Positions 53,555-63,770 of a stretch of 64,000 nucleotides of DNA are shown here, piece by piece. Both the position numbers and the translations under genes were made by a program. Each line of letters begins with the position of its first letter. Position 1 is the first letter of the stretch. The DNA comes from Arbacia lixula. Its lineage: Eukaryota; Echinodermata; Echinoidea; Arbacioida; Arbaciidae. Under the pieces are notes generated by a model that worked only from the letters and a program-made list of their open reading frames with translations, was not told where the DNA came from and did not search any database. The stretch is from the NCBI GenBank assembly GCA_963669155.1, contig OZ022593.1, forward strand, positions 14,968,758 through 15,032,757. The letters run 5' to 3'.

Positions 53555-53596
53555 TGCTACGGCTGTGGGGGGTATGGGCACTTCCGCCGACAATGC
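53555..53596 (+). pseudogene. Gag zinc knuckle of the Ty3/Gypsy element
   Basis: A single CCHC knuckle (CYGCGGYGHFRRQC) preceded by a charged coiled-coil-like stretch (53,390-53,510). In the family this nucleocapsid motif binds the genomic RNA. Confidence 0.85.
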
Positions 53597-53999
53597 CCAA
53601 ACCCAAAGGAAAACAGAGGGAAGGTACAGGTTTCCTTTGTTGAAGGTTTGGAGGAGGAAAACTGCAGCGGGTCGGAGGAGGAGGCCATCCTCCGACCCAC
53701 ATCGCCATAGGGCCGCAGCTAGACAGGAACGGTTGCACGTTCCAGGATAGCGTGGATGGGCCGCCCATAGGCCCAACCAAACCAGAGGAAGAACCTGGGG
53801 TGCAGTCATGCATAATTACTCTAGGGGATCCAGTGGTTAAAGGTCTAGCACAGTATGTAGAGGAGATAACGGCTCCTGAAGCTGATATCGGCGCCTCGGA
53901 CATCCGGTCATTTGACCGAATAGGGGAGGGTCCGGAAATTATTCCAGACCACCCCCCGGGGGCAGAAAAGGCTGAAGAAGTGGTGGTATGTAGGTTGGA

Positions 54000-56900
54000 G
54001 TCCGGCTCCACCCTCAATGCTTCCGTGATAGTCGGGGGCCAGTCAGTTAGCGCAGTGGTAGATACAGCCGCGGAGGTATCACTTATCTCTGAGGAAATGT
54101 TTCAACTACTGTGTCCACGCCCACCCAAGCTGCGAAACGTTATTCTACACGCGGCGGGTAAGGATATGAGGATGAAAGGGACAGTAGTCGAACCTATCAC
54201 TGTGAAGTTGGGAAACCAAACATATCTCGAGGAGATTTATGTGGCACCGATAGCGGACCGCATGCTCCTGGGATTGGACTTCCTGAGTAAACACAAGGTA
54301 GCCATTCATCTTCAAGAGCCACACTTACGAGTAGGAGAAGAGACGGTTCCTCTTTGGTTTGAGCACGATCCAGGGCGTCGTGTCGCTCGGGTTCATGCAC
54401 GCAAGCGTGTGGTGGTACCACCGAACTCAATCAAGAGGATCACAGGAATTATTGACCAGCGGTTAGGAACATGTATTTTCGAACCGCAGGTGGATCTTCC
54501 AGTCATGATTCCCAGTTCCATCCACGGGGCAGGGGAAACGGTAGAACTCTATGCCATCAATCCCACGGATAGACACCAGGAAATCACTTGTTCGGGTGTC
54601 TTGGGGGAGGCTAGACAACTGCAAGACATGGAAATCCAGGAACTTAGGTTGGGGGACGCAAGGGTTTCCCAAATTAAAACGGGGGGGAATGAGAAGTTAC
54701 TCCCTCATTTAGAGGAATTGTATGAGCAGTCAGCAGCTCTCTTATCAGAGGAGCAGAAAGAAGAACTCAGAGACTTGCTTGTACATTTCGCCGAGGTGTT
54801 TGCGCAAAATGATTTTGATCTAGGGAATTTCTGTGAGGTGGAGCACGCCATCGACACGGGAAACGCGGCCCCGATCAAGCAAAAGATGCGGAGAACACCA
54901 CTCAACTTTGCGGGAGAAGAAAAAGCGCATCTGGATAGGATGACAAAGGCGGGAATCATTCAGCCTTCTCAATCAGAGTGGGCGTCCGCCCCGGTTCTTG
55001 TCCGGAAACGCGATGGCGGTGTTCGGTGGTGCATAGACTATCGAGCACTAAACACGGTCACCCGCAAGGATGTCTACCCGTTGCCGAATATTGACGAATG
55101 TTTGGACACGCTAGCGGGAAACGCCTGGTTTTCTAAGCTGGATGCAAATTCGGCTTATTACCAGGTGAAAATCAAGCCAGAGGACAGGAAGAAAACTGCC
55201 TTTACCACCAAGTATGGACTATACGAGTTTGTACGAATGGGGTTTGGTCTATGCAATGCTCCGGCTACGTTTTCCAGGGCAATGGACCTAATCCTCAGGG
55301 GGATAACTTGGCAGACTGTCCTGGCCTTCCTGGACGATGTAGTCGTTCTAGGGAAGACTTTTGACGATCATCTAAGCAACCTAAAGGAAGTTCTGGAAAG
55401 GTTCGCCAATTTTGGGCTTAAATTGAAGCCTAAAAAGTGCGTCTTATTTCAGAAAAAAGTGGAGTTCTTGAGGGGAAGTAAGCGCCAACCAGGTCAAGCT
55501 CCGAGAGGAGCATATCCAGGCTGTCCGCGATTGGCCCACCCCAATGACTACACGCCAGGTAGAGCAGTTCCTGGGTCTGGCGAATTATCACCGGGCCTTC
55601 ATCAAAGGCTATGCCAGAATAGCAGTCCCCCTTTATCGGATCACAGGTAAACAACCGTTCCACTGGGGGGCAGAACAGCAGCAGGCTTTTGATGATATCA
55701 AGACAAGTTTGACGGAGGCCCCTGTACTCGCCATGCCCAATGGTCAGGATATGTTTATCCTGGACACTGATGCATCCAACGACGCTATAGGGGCCGAACT
55801 TTTACAGCTCCAAGGTGAAGAAGAATGAGTAGTGGCTTGTGCTAGTTGCGCCCTGACCGCAGAACAACGAAGGTACTGCGTCACCAGGCGGGAACTGTTG
55901 GCAGTAGTTAAGTTCACCCGCCAGTATCGCCACTACCTACTAGGAAAACCATTCCTGGTTCGGACTGACCACAGCAGTCTGACATGGCTTCTTCACTTCA
56001 AATAACCTCAGGGGCAGCTTGCCCGTTGGATGGAAGAACTCAGTCAATACGATATGTGCCTGGAACATCGTCCGGGCAAGCACCATGGTAACGCCGATGC
56101 TTTGTCTAGGGTTCCTCTATTAGAGCCCTTTTGTGAAGAGTACCGGCTAGGTTTCAGTCTAGACCAGTTGCCTTGTGGAGGGTGTGGGTATTGCTCCAAA
56201 GCTCACCGGAACTGGGCTGCGTTTGGCGAGGTGGTGGACAATGTCGTGCCTCTTGCTGGACGAGTCAACAAGGTGGGCAGCGTAGACATGCCTGGGTCAG
56301 TAGAGGACCTAGGGGTGACCCACGCAGAAATCCGCAAGTCTTCTGAGTGTATTGATGTTATGGTGGGGGAACCCACTATACGTACAGTCAGAGCTCGACC
56401 AGTTGGGGTCGCAGAGGAGGGGCAAATGCCTGCAGAATTATTGCGGGCAGAACAAGCCAAGGATCCCTCCCTGACGGCACTCATCAACTGGTTGGAGGGG
56501 CAGAAGGAGCCAGATGAGGCTACCATACTGCTATGGGGTCCGGAGGAGAAATTTCTCTGGATAAATAGAGCTCTCTTTGTGCGGGTTGATGGAGTTATCT
56601 GCATGAAGAGGGAGGATCAGGGCACACTACTACTGGTGCCCCGGTCTTTAAGAGACGACGTTATGCACGCCAACCATGACCTCCCGGCGGCAGGCCACCC
56701 GGGCCGGGACAGAACGAAGTCATACATCAGGGCCAGTACTTCTGGTACAAAATGGGCAAGGATGTGACCGAGTATGTCCGGACCTGTCCGACCTGCAATC
56801 AAAATAAGAAAACAGTCAGATACGGCAAGAGCCCCATGCGTACTTATCATGCGGGGTGCCGATGGAGCGCGTCCATCTCGATTTCCTGGGGCCATTACCC

Positions 56901-57500
56901 AAGTCGTCCTGGGGGAACGAACACATTTTGATGATGGTGGACCAGTTCACAAAATGGGTGGAGTGCGTACCGCTTCCATCACAAACTGCGGAGGAGACTG
57001 CCCGAGCCGTGGTGGGAGAATTCTTCTGCCGGTTCGGGTATCCGTTAGCCATCTTTACGGATCAGGGGCGGAATTTCGAGAGCAAGCTCTTCAAAGAAAT
57101 TTGTAAGGTTCTCCTGATCCATAAAGCCAGAACCACGCCGTACCGACCGTCGGGTAATGGCCAGGTGGAAAGGTATAATCGTACTCTGATGGATGCGATT
57201 CGGTGCTATGTGGGGCGTTCCCAGAATAAGTGGGACGAGTATTTGCCCCAGATCGCCGGAGCGCTTCGGGCTACGGTTAACCGGAACACCGGCCATACTG
57301 CGAACCGCCTGATGCTTGGACGAGAAGTGAACCTGCCAGCTCATCTATTATATCCTATTCCGGGGAACCTCACGCCTCTGGAAGGGGATGAGTACGTGGG
57401 CCGTCTGACAACAGCCACCCAGGCTGCACATGAGGCGGCCAGAGTGGCCTTACAAAGTTCCCAGAGGCGGATGAAGCGGGACTACGACATGCATTCATTC
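54000..57500 (+). pseudogene. Pol region of the Ty3/Gypsy element (fossil)
   Basis: Approximate domains: aspartic protease ~54,000-54,300; reverse transcriptase ~54,850-55,460, with the AFLDDVV active-site box; RNase H ~55,700-56,100; the zinc-binding and catalytic parts of integrase ~56,640-57,450. A basic C-terminal stretch follows. Broken overall. Confidence 0.92.
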
Positions 57501-57629
57501 CGAAGACAGTACCAGGAGGGCGAGTTTGTATACGTCCTTGACACCGCTAAGGTCAAGGGCAAGTGCAAGAAACTGAGCCGTCCCTGGAAGGGTCCGGGAA
57601 AGGTCATCAGGCAGGTCATCAGTCGGAAG

Positions 57630-57966
57630 GGTCAATAAGCACCAGCGGATTCACATCCACTCGTGCACATTGAGCCCTTCTGAGGCCAAGGCGTGGGGGA
57701 AAGCATTCCCAAACGCCTACTTCGGCTTTAATGCCTTGGTCCGGTCGTTTTCGAAGGCCCAGTTGTCCGCCCTGCGGGCGATCCCTCCGAGTCGGGTTCT
57801 GTTAGAAACCGACTCCCCTCATCTGCCCTTAGGTGGGGGCATCACTCACATGACCCCTGCTTATATAGGGGAGGTGGGACTGCTTGTCGCCAAGGCACGG
57901 CAGGAACAGTTCCACCCCTTCATGGAGAGAGTTAGGGCAAATGCCCTGACGCTCTATGGAGCCTAA
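57630..57966 (+). pseudogene. TatD-like nuclease segment inside the Ty3/Gypsy element
   Basis: Translation of this stretch resembles the C-terminal half of TatD-family metal-dependent DNases: RIHIHSCTLSPSEAKAWGKA, then NAYFGFNALV. The hallmark IPPSRVLLETDSPHLP follows (family pattern iPldrlLlETDsPyl, whose Asp is a metal ligand), then a terminal helix ending RANALTLYGA (family NaxrlFg). The N-terminal half of the barrel is not seen. It lies between integrase and the polypurine tract, the place where extra genes occur in LTR elements. It may be a captured host gene or a feature of this lineage. Confidence 0.75.
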
Positions 57967-58490
57967 AAGCAGGGGTATAGGGTACGGTGGGAAATTGTTT
58001 TCCGCCGGCCACCGAGAGGTGGGCATCATGTAAGATCCTACTCCTTTTTCTGTCCATCCGAAGGTGGAATCCATCAGGGATTCCACTTTCTTAAATTCTA
58101 TCGGTAGGTGGGATTCATTTAGAATTCTATCTTTCCAAATTCCTCATTTCCATTGGTAGGTGGAAACCATTTGGGATTCCACCTTTTCGGTTCCAATGGT
58201 ATGTAACGGGTCTCAAAATGGCCTGCTCCGTTTAATGGCGACGCTGGCGCCTCCTGGCCTACGCCTGAGTTACCTAGGTAGGCTTCCATTATGTGGATCC
58301 CACCGATAGTACCCGAGTAATGAACATCTCGCACTGGTAAGATGGCGTCCTAGCCCGGGCAGGATAAGCGGATAGCTCACCGCCATGGGAGCAAGGAGGA
58401 TTTTAGTCAAAGGGGTAGGGGGGACCCATAGGGAAAATAAAATTTTTTCTTTTTCCTGTTGGGGACCTTGTTTTTTAAAACGGGGGGGAG
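57967..58490 (+). other. 3' non-coding region and polypurine tract of the Ty3/Gypsy element
   Basis: Contains several GGTAGGTGG/GGTGGGA-type direct repeats with GATTCCA/GATTCTA words, then AAAACGGGGGGGAG directly before the 3' LTR, a typical plus-strand primer. Confidence 0.75.
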
Positions 58491-58723
58491 TGTAGTAGTA
58501 AGTGACCCCACCCCTCCACAAGCCCCGCCGATAGAGGGCAGCAGGGCTACCTATATAAGCCCTGCGCCGGGGAGAGATCGTCAGACCGTTCCAGATACTG
58601 ATCGATGAGACTTGAGCTTCAACACTTGAGTTACAACCACAGAAAGGGGTATGTAAACCTTCCTGTATTTCTGTATTTGGGTCTGACGGTCCAACTAAGC
58701 GTTTCAGTGTATGAACCGCTTCA
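58491..58723 (+). repeat. 3' LTR
   Basis: Same length as the 5' LTR and about 99% identical to it. Followed directly by the TCAA target duplication. Confidence 0.95.
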
Positions 58724-58808
58724 TCAACAACATGATTGTCAGATTGTACAAATATTGACCAACTTGTGTATTTTACTTTTTTTTCATAATGTTTATTTTC
58801 TTCTGCAG

Positions 58809-58841
58809 CACCAACTCAAAGACTGGGATCAACAACTTTAA
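58809..58841 (+). CDS. Terminal exon of the unidentified pair, unit B
   Basis: The acceptor TTCTGCAG is followed by codons for HQLKDWDQQL and a stop, in phase with 52,877. The LTR element enlarged the intron between them from about 270 bp (unit A) to about 5.9 kb without breaking the exons. Confidence 0.45.
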   Translation, partial: HQLKDWDQQL

Positions 58842-58989
58842 CTTCTCCAAGAGATACAAGAGATAAAAGATATTTCATTCAGTCTGAAAACATGTACATA
58901 CATACATCAATACTGGTCTCAAATGGTCATTCTCATCTGATTTGTAAAAATCTAAGAAAATCACCGACGTATTTCGTTTTAATTTATTT

Positions 58990-60045
58990 CTTCTTTGTAG
59001 ATTTCAGATAATCACAACGAGCATGGATCTTGGGGGAGACAGCCCCACTTGTTCAGCCAAAAGTGCTGTTACATTGAACATGCATCTACAGCTGGTAGAA
59101 ATCAACCGACGGACGCTAATCAAATGACAATTCCCCTTTTCCAGAAAATGAAATATCCAAAATGTCAAGAGAAGGCTATGACAAAATTATTTTGTACATT
59201 TATTTTCTTCATTCTTTTATTAGCAGGGAGCTTATTGGCCTAAAATGCCTTTTATATCAAACCAACTGGGAGCTACTGGCATTGGTCTCCGCTTTACACA
59301 ACCAATTTCCTTCTTCCTTTGAAGGAAGAGTTTGCAGGTCAAAGCAACATCTTGGGCTACAACAGAATGGAGGCTTTGGCAGAGAACCTCCTAAAGTTCA
59401 GAGAGGATGGCAGCGTTACCAGCAGGAGGCTAGCCAAGAGATAGTCAAACTGTGGAGTAGACTTGACACCTATGACAGGACCATCAAATGCCTGCCTCAT
59501 CACCGGGAAAAGCTGACAAAAGGAAGGTTCAAATCAACCGAATCATCAGTCATACAAGGCCTACAAAGCGTTATGTATCCACATTTAGTTGCAAGAAAAT
59601 CTGGAGTTTTCATTTTTTTGTTTGGCAATACTTAAATAATCCATGGGTTATTTTAAATGTGAATATTTCATTTAATCTACAAATACTTCAAGAAGTACTC
59701 TTTTTAATTTTCAGATTTACTTAATTTATGTTTCTTCATTCGTTCATCTTTCCACAATTATTTCCTTCTTCTGAAGATGTTTCCTAGGCAGCAATGTCCT
59801 GCCTCTTGGCCAGATGCAAACAGAATCATGAAATGCATCATCAAGAAGCTCAGCGCACCACATTCCTGACCACAAGAGACAGCAGGGAAGAATCGTCTTG
59901 AGATGTCTAGCTCTCATTATACATGCCTCAGAGAACATCCGAAGCAAGATCATCGCATGTGCTCATGTTACAGCAAATACGCATCTACAGCTGGTAGAGA
60001 TCAACCCACGGACCTTTATTTGGTAATTTCCCCTTTTTCCAGAAG
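58990..60045 (+). other. Unidentified block with repeated HLQLVEIN tail, unit B
   Basis: Counterpart of 47,690-48,740. The segment GRVCRSKQHLGLQQNGGFGR to TYDRTIKCLPHHREKLTKGR is open here (about 59,300-59,600). Tail-exon copies encoding HLQLVEIN occur near 59,085 and 59,985. Function unknown. Confidence 0.35.
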
Positions 60046-60377
60046 TTGTCAAACGAAATTCTAAATCTCGTCTTCTCGACTTCTCGGGTATGAGAAGGCG
60101 AGAGTTAATATAACGTCGATGGGTTCAAACCCACCAAGGCGCCTTATATCAGCATACGAGAAGGCGACTAGACGAAGTACTTTCAGCGTGCGTTTTAATA
60201 TGCGCGCGCGACAAAAGTACGAGTCCTAACGTGTCGTTCATGCATGCAACGCGTGCATGCAGCGCATTCAAACAAAGATCTTGGGCCTGGGCAATGTGAA
60301 CAGTAGTCAGTGCAGTGCATGCAGTACATCATTACATGCTCAATTAATTGCACATGAACTGTAGGCCTGTTACTTGT
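60046..60377. mobile_element. Insertion flanked by a duplicated 225-bp block in unit B
   Basis: About 330 bp absent from unit A: CTCGTCTTCTCGACTTCTCG and ATACGAGAAGGCGA-type words form imperfect inverted sequence, followed by ATGCATGCAACGCGTGCATG. The unit B block before it (59,820-60,045) is repeated right after it (60,378-60,600). MITE-like, boundaries uncertain. Confidence 0.5.
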
Positions 60378-60646
60378 GAACAGAATCATGAAATGCATCA
60401 AGAAGCTCAGCGCACCACATTCCTGACCACAAGAGACAGCAGGGAAAAATCGTCTTGAGATGTCTAGCTCTCATTATACATGCCTCAGAGAACGTGCGAA
60501 GCAAGATCATCGCATGTGCACATGTTACAGCAAGTACGCATCTACAGCTGGTAGAGATCAACCCACGGACCTTTATTGGGTAATTTCCCCTTTTTCCAGA
60601 AGTACCGGTATCCGCCCCTTGCTCGGCTTTTCTCCCCGACATTACG

Positions 60647-61989
60647 ATGGAAGGGTTGAATTTCCAAATCCAGACGATCAGACGACGGAGAAGAAATCGA
60701 GAGGCTGCTCGGCGAAGTTTATTTTTTTATTACATTTTGCGGAGGAATAAGCAGCTGCTGCTTATGGTAGCTCTCGTTGCAACTTCTGAGTTTATTTTTG
60801 AAATGTTAATTTAATCACATGTATTGTACATTGTTTTTCCACAATTTGTGTAGTTAATATCTAATGTAAGAGTCACGTTTATTTAACTTTTGGACAGGAT
60901 GACCGAACATACTTTCAATTATATTTTGAGAGATATCCGCCCAAGAACTGCCAAGATGGATACAAAATTCCGCAAGGCAATACCTCCTGATCAGCCACTG
61001 GCCATCACTCTCTGGAGGCTTGCAACAAACATTGAATACCGCACTCTGGCTGGGCTATTCGGCGTTGGAAAATCAACGGTCGGGTTTATCGTCATGGACA
61101 CATTGCAGGCGATCGTTAAAGCATTTCAGGAGCGAATGATCCAAATCCCTTCCGGCCAAAGACTGCAGGTACAGTTGTAATAGAAGTGTCATCCAGTGAT
61201 AAAAAATAATAAATTGATTTGAGCAATTACCATGCATTTCACCCGTGCCGGTTTTTTTTCACAATTATGCAACTCGGCTAGAGCTGATAGCAAAACTAGC
61301 TCTAAATAATTAACTTGGGGATTGGATGAGAGGACATGTGTTAATTTCCCTTTGTCTTTTCCCAACCTTGGCAGCCCAAGCTCATACATATGAAATTATT
61401 CTCATAAATGTAATACTGCATTTATACTGTGCAGAATGAAATGGATAAATAAATATGTAACATTACATTTTATATTTTTATCCAACATCTACTGTACCTA
61501 CAGGACTGTCTCGACAGGTTCAGTGCGCGGTTCCCTCAGGCTGCCTGTGCCATTGACGGGAGCCACATCCCCATCAAGGCCCCGCGAAACAACGCTAAGG
61601 ACTATTTCAACAGGAAAGGATATTATTCCATCTTGTTGCAAGGAGTCGTGGACAGTTTTGGCCAGTTTATAGACGTTAATGTTGGCTGGCCTGGTGGTGT
61701 ACATGGTGCACGTATGTTTTGTAACTCGACAATTTTATGTTTGGAGGACAACACTTTGTTTCCTGCGCAAACAATGCGCATTGGACAATGTGCCGTCCCT
61801 ATTTTAATCCTAGGTGATCCTGCGTACCCTCTTCTCCCCAATGTAATGAAGCCCTTCAGTGATAACGGCAGACTGATGCCCCAGCACGTTGTCTTCAACA
61901 ACAGGTTGAGCAGTTGTCGAATTGTTAATGAGAATGTGTTTGGATGCCTTAAGGGACGTTGGCGCATCTTGTCCAAGACATGTGACCAT
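60647..61989 (+). pseudogene. PIF/Harbinger transposase, unit B, 3' truncated
   Basis: The N-terminal exon from 60,647 is open (MEGLNFQIQTIRRRRRNREA and on); its donor is uncertain, with ATG|GTAGCT near 60,766 a candidate. Exon 60,898-61,168 and exon 61,504-61,989 match unit A's exons, the first in identical length and the second with a 3-bp in-frame deletion. The first catalytic Asp is intact (CAIDGSHIPI), the second is Gly (GWPGGVHGARMF), and the Glu region reads IVNENVFGCLKGRW. The sequence leaves the family after SKTCDHV. Confidence 0.88.
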
Positions 61990-62492
61990 GTAGACATCCA
62001 AGTTATATTGTTTTGAAGGCTTTTAGCGAGTGTTATTTAGACCATTATAATATGACAATATGATCTATTTAAAAGGTAAAATCAAATCTCTATTCATTCA
62101 TCTTTAAATTGATACCAATTATGTTGGTGACGAGAGTTCTCAAAACCGCCGGGGAATGAACCCCTTAAACTGCTTATTATATAGGCAGGACTCAGCCGTG
62201 AATACGTGCTGAATAAAAATGTATGAATTACTGTGCGCTGCGCTCAGACTGTTTGTGGGTGTCTACTTGTATCATCTCAGCTGAAATTTTTACCCAGCGT
62301 TTGACGAAACTGCCCTAACTCCTTCCTCCTTCTTGTTTTTTTTTTCTTTATGTAATCCAATGTTCCACCATACTCGCTCAGCGTTCCACCTCACTGTCGC
62401 GGACATTCTCTCCGGCTCTCAAATACTTTTTTGCCCGCACTTCGTGGAAACTCGTTGTGCCCATTTTTTTCATCTTCTATAATCTACTGCAG
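61990..62492. other. Spacer and intron-like sequence before unit C
   Basis: No exon was recognised before the acceptor at 62,492. The left limit of unit C is not clear. Confidence 0.35.
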
Positions 62493-62725
62493 GAGATGGT
62501 GGCGCTCTCTGTCCTTCCTCGGCTGGATCGCCTAGGTCATGTCGTCCCTGTCTTCAACAGGGAATACCACAGGGCGGCAAGGGAAGCAGGTGTCTCCTGG
62601 GTGGACCTGACAGCAAGGTTCTCAATGCAGGAGCTGAGGTGTTGGGCCGGTGACGGCCTGCAGCTCAGTGATTGCACTGGGTTACCTCGCTTAGCAGCTG
62701 GGGTCGCCGAAGTATGCAGCAGTAG
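62493..62725 (+). pseudogene. SGNH hydrolase-like exon 3, unit C
   Basis: The acceptor CTACTGCAG is followed by EMVALSVLPRLDRLGHVVPV, VFNREYHRAAREAGVSWVDL and WAGDGLQLSDCTGLPRLAAG. The LPR and FNR motifs and the D-G-x-x-L-S block match the C-terminal half of SGNH/GDSL esterases (block V DxxH; the His position reads Gln here). The phase fits directly behind exon 2 of units A and B (KKISE|E). The donor is AG|GTAGAA. Units A and B lack this exon, so no unit holds the full gene. Confidence 0.6.
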
Positions 62726-62810
62726 GTAGAAATCAATAATAAAAAAAAACATAACTTCAGATATATTGCCACGATTTCCTTTTTTTATGTGTATGTGTAT
62801 TTACTTGCAG

Positions 62811-62973
62811 ACATGGAGACTGCCAGAATGGAGAGAGAGGGTCACAGGAGAAGAGAGAGAGCAAGGAAGAGAGCCGGGAAGGGGGTGGGGGGGGGGGGGG
62901 GGAAGAGGAGAGATGGAGAAAGTGAGGGAGAGCACAACACAGATTGAGACAAGAATGAAACATAGTCAGAGAT
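62811..62973 (+). other. Charged exon-like segment with poly(G), unit C
   Basis: After the acceptor ACTTGCAG an Arg/Glu-rich stretch is open in several frames (for example WRLPEWRERVTGEEREQGRE) and is invaded by a poly(G) run at 62,882-62,901. Possibly the next exon of the SGNH-like gene, but low complexity makes this weak. Confidence 0.3.
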
Positions 62974-62974
62974 A

Positions 62975-63770
62975 GAAAACCAACTGGGAGCTACTGGCAT
63001 TGGTCTTAACTTTACACAACCATTCTCCCTCTTCCTTTGAAGGAAGAGTTTGCCGGTCAAAGCAACATCTTGGGCTACAACAGAATGGAGGCTTTGGCAG
63101 AGAACCTCCTCAAGTTCAGAGAGGATGGCAGCGTTACCAGCAGGAGGCTAGCCAAGAGATAGTCAAACTGTGGAGTAAGTTTGACACCTATGACAGGACC
63201 ATCAAATGCCTGCCTCATCACCGGGAAAAGCTGACAAAAGGAAGGTTCAAATCAACCGAATCATCAGTCATACAAGGCGTACAAAGCGTTATGTATCCAC
63301 ATCTAGTTGCAAGAAAATCTCAAGTTTTCATTTTTTGTTTGGCAGTACTTAAATAATCCATGGGTTATTTTAAATGTGAATATTTCATTTAATCTACAAT
63401 TTCTTCAAGAAGTTAATTTTCAGATTTACTTTATTTATGTTTCTTCATTCGTTCATCTTTCCACAATTATTTCCTTCTTCTGAAGATGTTTCCTAGGTAG
63501 CAATGTCCTACCTCTTGGCCAGATGCAAACAGAATCATGAAATGCATCATCAAGAAGCTCGGCGCCACATTCCTGACCATAAGAGACAGCAGGGAAGAAT
63601 CATCTTGAGATGTCTAGCTCTCATTCTACATCTCTCAGAGAACATCCGAAGCAAGATCATTGCATGTGCTCATGTAACAGCAAATACGCATCTACAGCTG
63701 GTAGAGATCAACCCACGGACGTTGATTTGGTAACTTTCCCTTTTCTCCAGAAGTTGTAATATCCAGAAGT
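62975..63770 (+). repeat. Unit C copy of the unidentified block
   Basis: AACCAACTGGGAGCTACTGG onward is collinear with 47,955-48,740 and 59,250-60,045. The segment up to HREKLTKGRF and VMYPHLVARKS is open for over 100 codons. The tail exon HLQLVEINPRTLIW with stop lies near 63,690. The transposase part is absent before the window continues. Confidence 0.55.

Larger units (their letters stand above)
53077..58723 (+). mobile_element. Ty3/Gypsy LTR retroelement, young but broken
   Basis: A 5.65-kb element with two 233-bp LTRs about 99% identical and a 4-bp target duplication (TCAA at 53,073-53,076 and 58,724-58,727). The empty site is preserved in unit A. Parts in order: a primer-binding-site-like TGGCGCC right after the 5' LTR, a gag zinc knuckle, a retropepsin-like region, reverse transcriptase, RNase H, integrase, a TatD-like segment and a polypurine tract (~58,478-58,490). 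Domain order RT-RNaseH-IN identifies Ty3/Gypsy; the clade is not resolved. The coding region is broken in roughly four to six places. High LTR identity implies a recent insertion. Confidence 0.95.
51175..61989 (+). mobile_element. Harbinger/SGNH composite unit B, split by an LTR retroelement
   Basis: Collinear copy of unit A. The first half is 51,175-53,076, then the LTR element, then the second half from 58,728. A further disruption with an internal duplication lies at 60,046-60,377. The transposase stops abruptly at 61,989, where collinearity with unit A is lost. Introns and exons are both strongly similar to unit A, so the duplication copied genomic DNA. Confidence 0.65.

Noticed and set aside
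53352-54017. Minus-strand ORF of 221 codons over the gag/protease region
   Set aside because: It is the shadow of the plus-strand retroelement coding region and matches no family.
57630-57966. env gene of the LTR element
   Set aside because: No signal peptide, membrane segment or glycoprotein features; the motifs are TatD-like instead.
60140-60170. tRNA gene suggested by GGGTTCAAACCC (box-B-like)
   Set aside because: No box A at the right distance and no cloverleaf; it sits in a MITE-like insertion.
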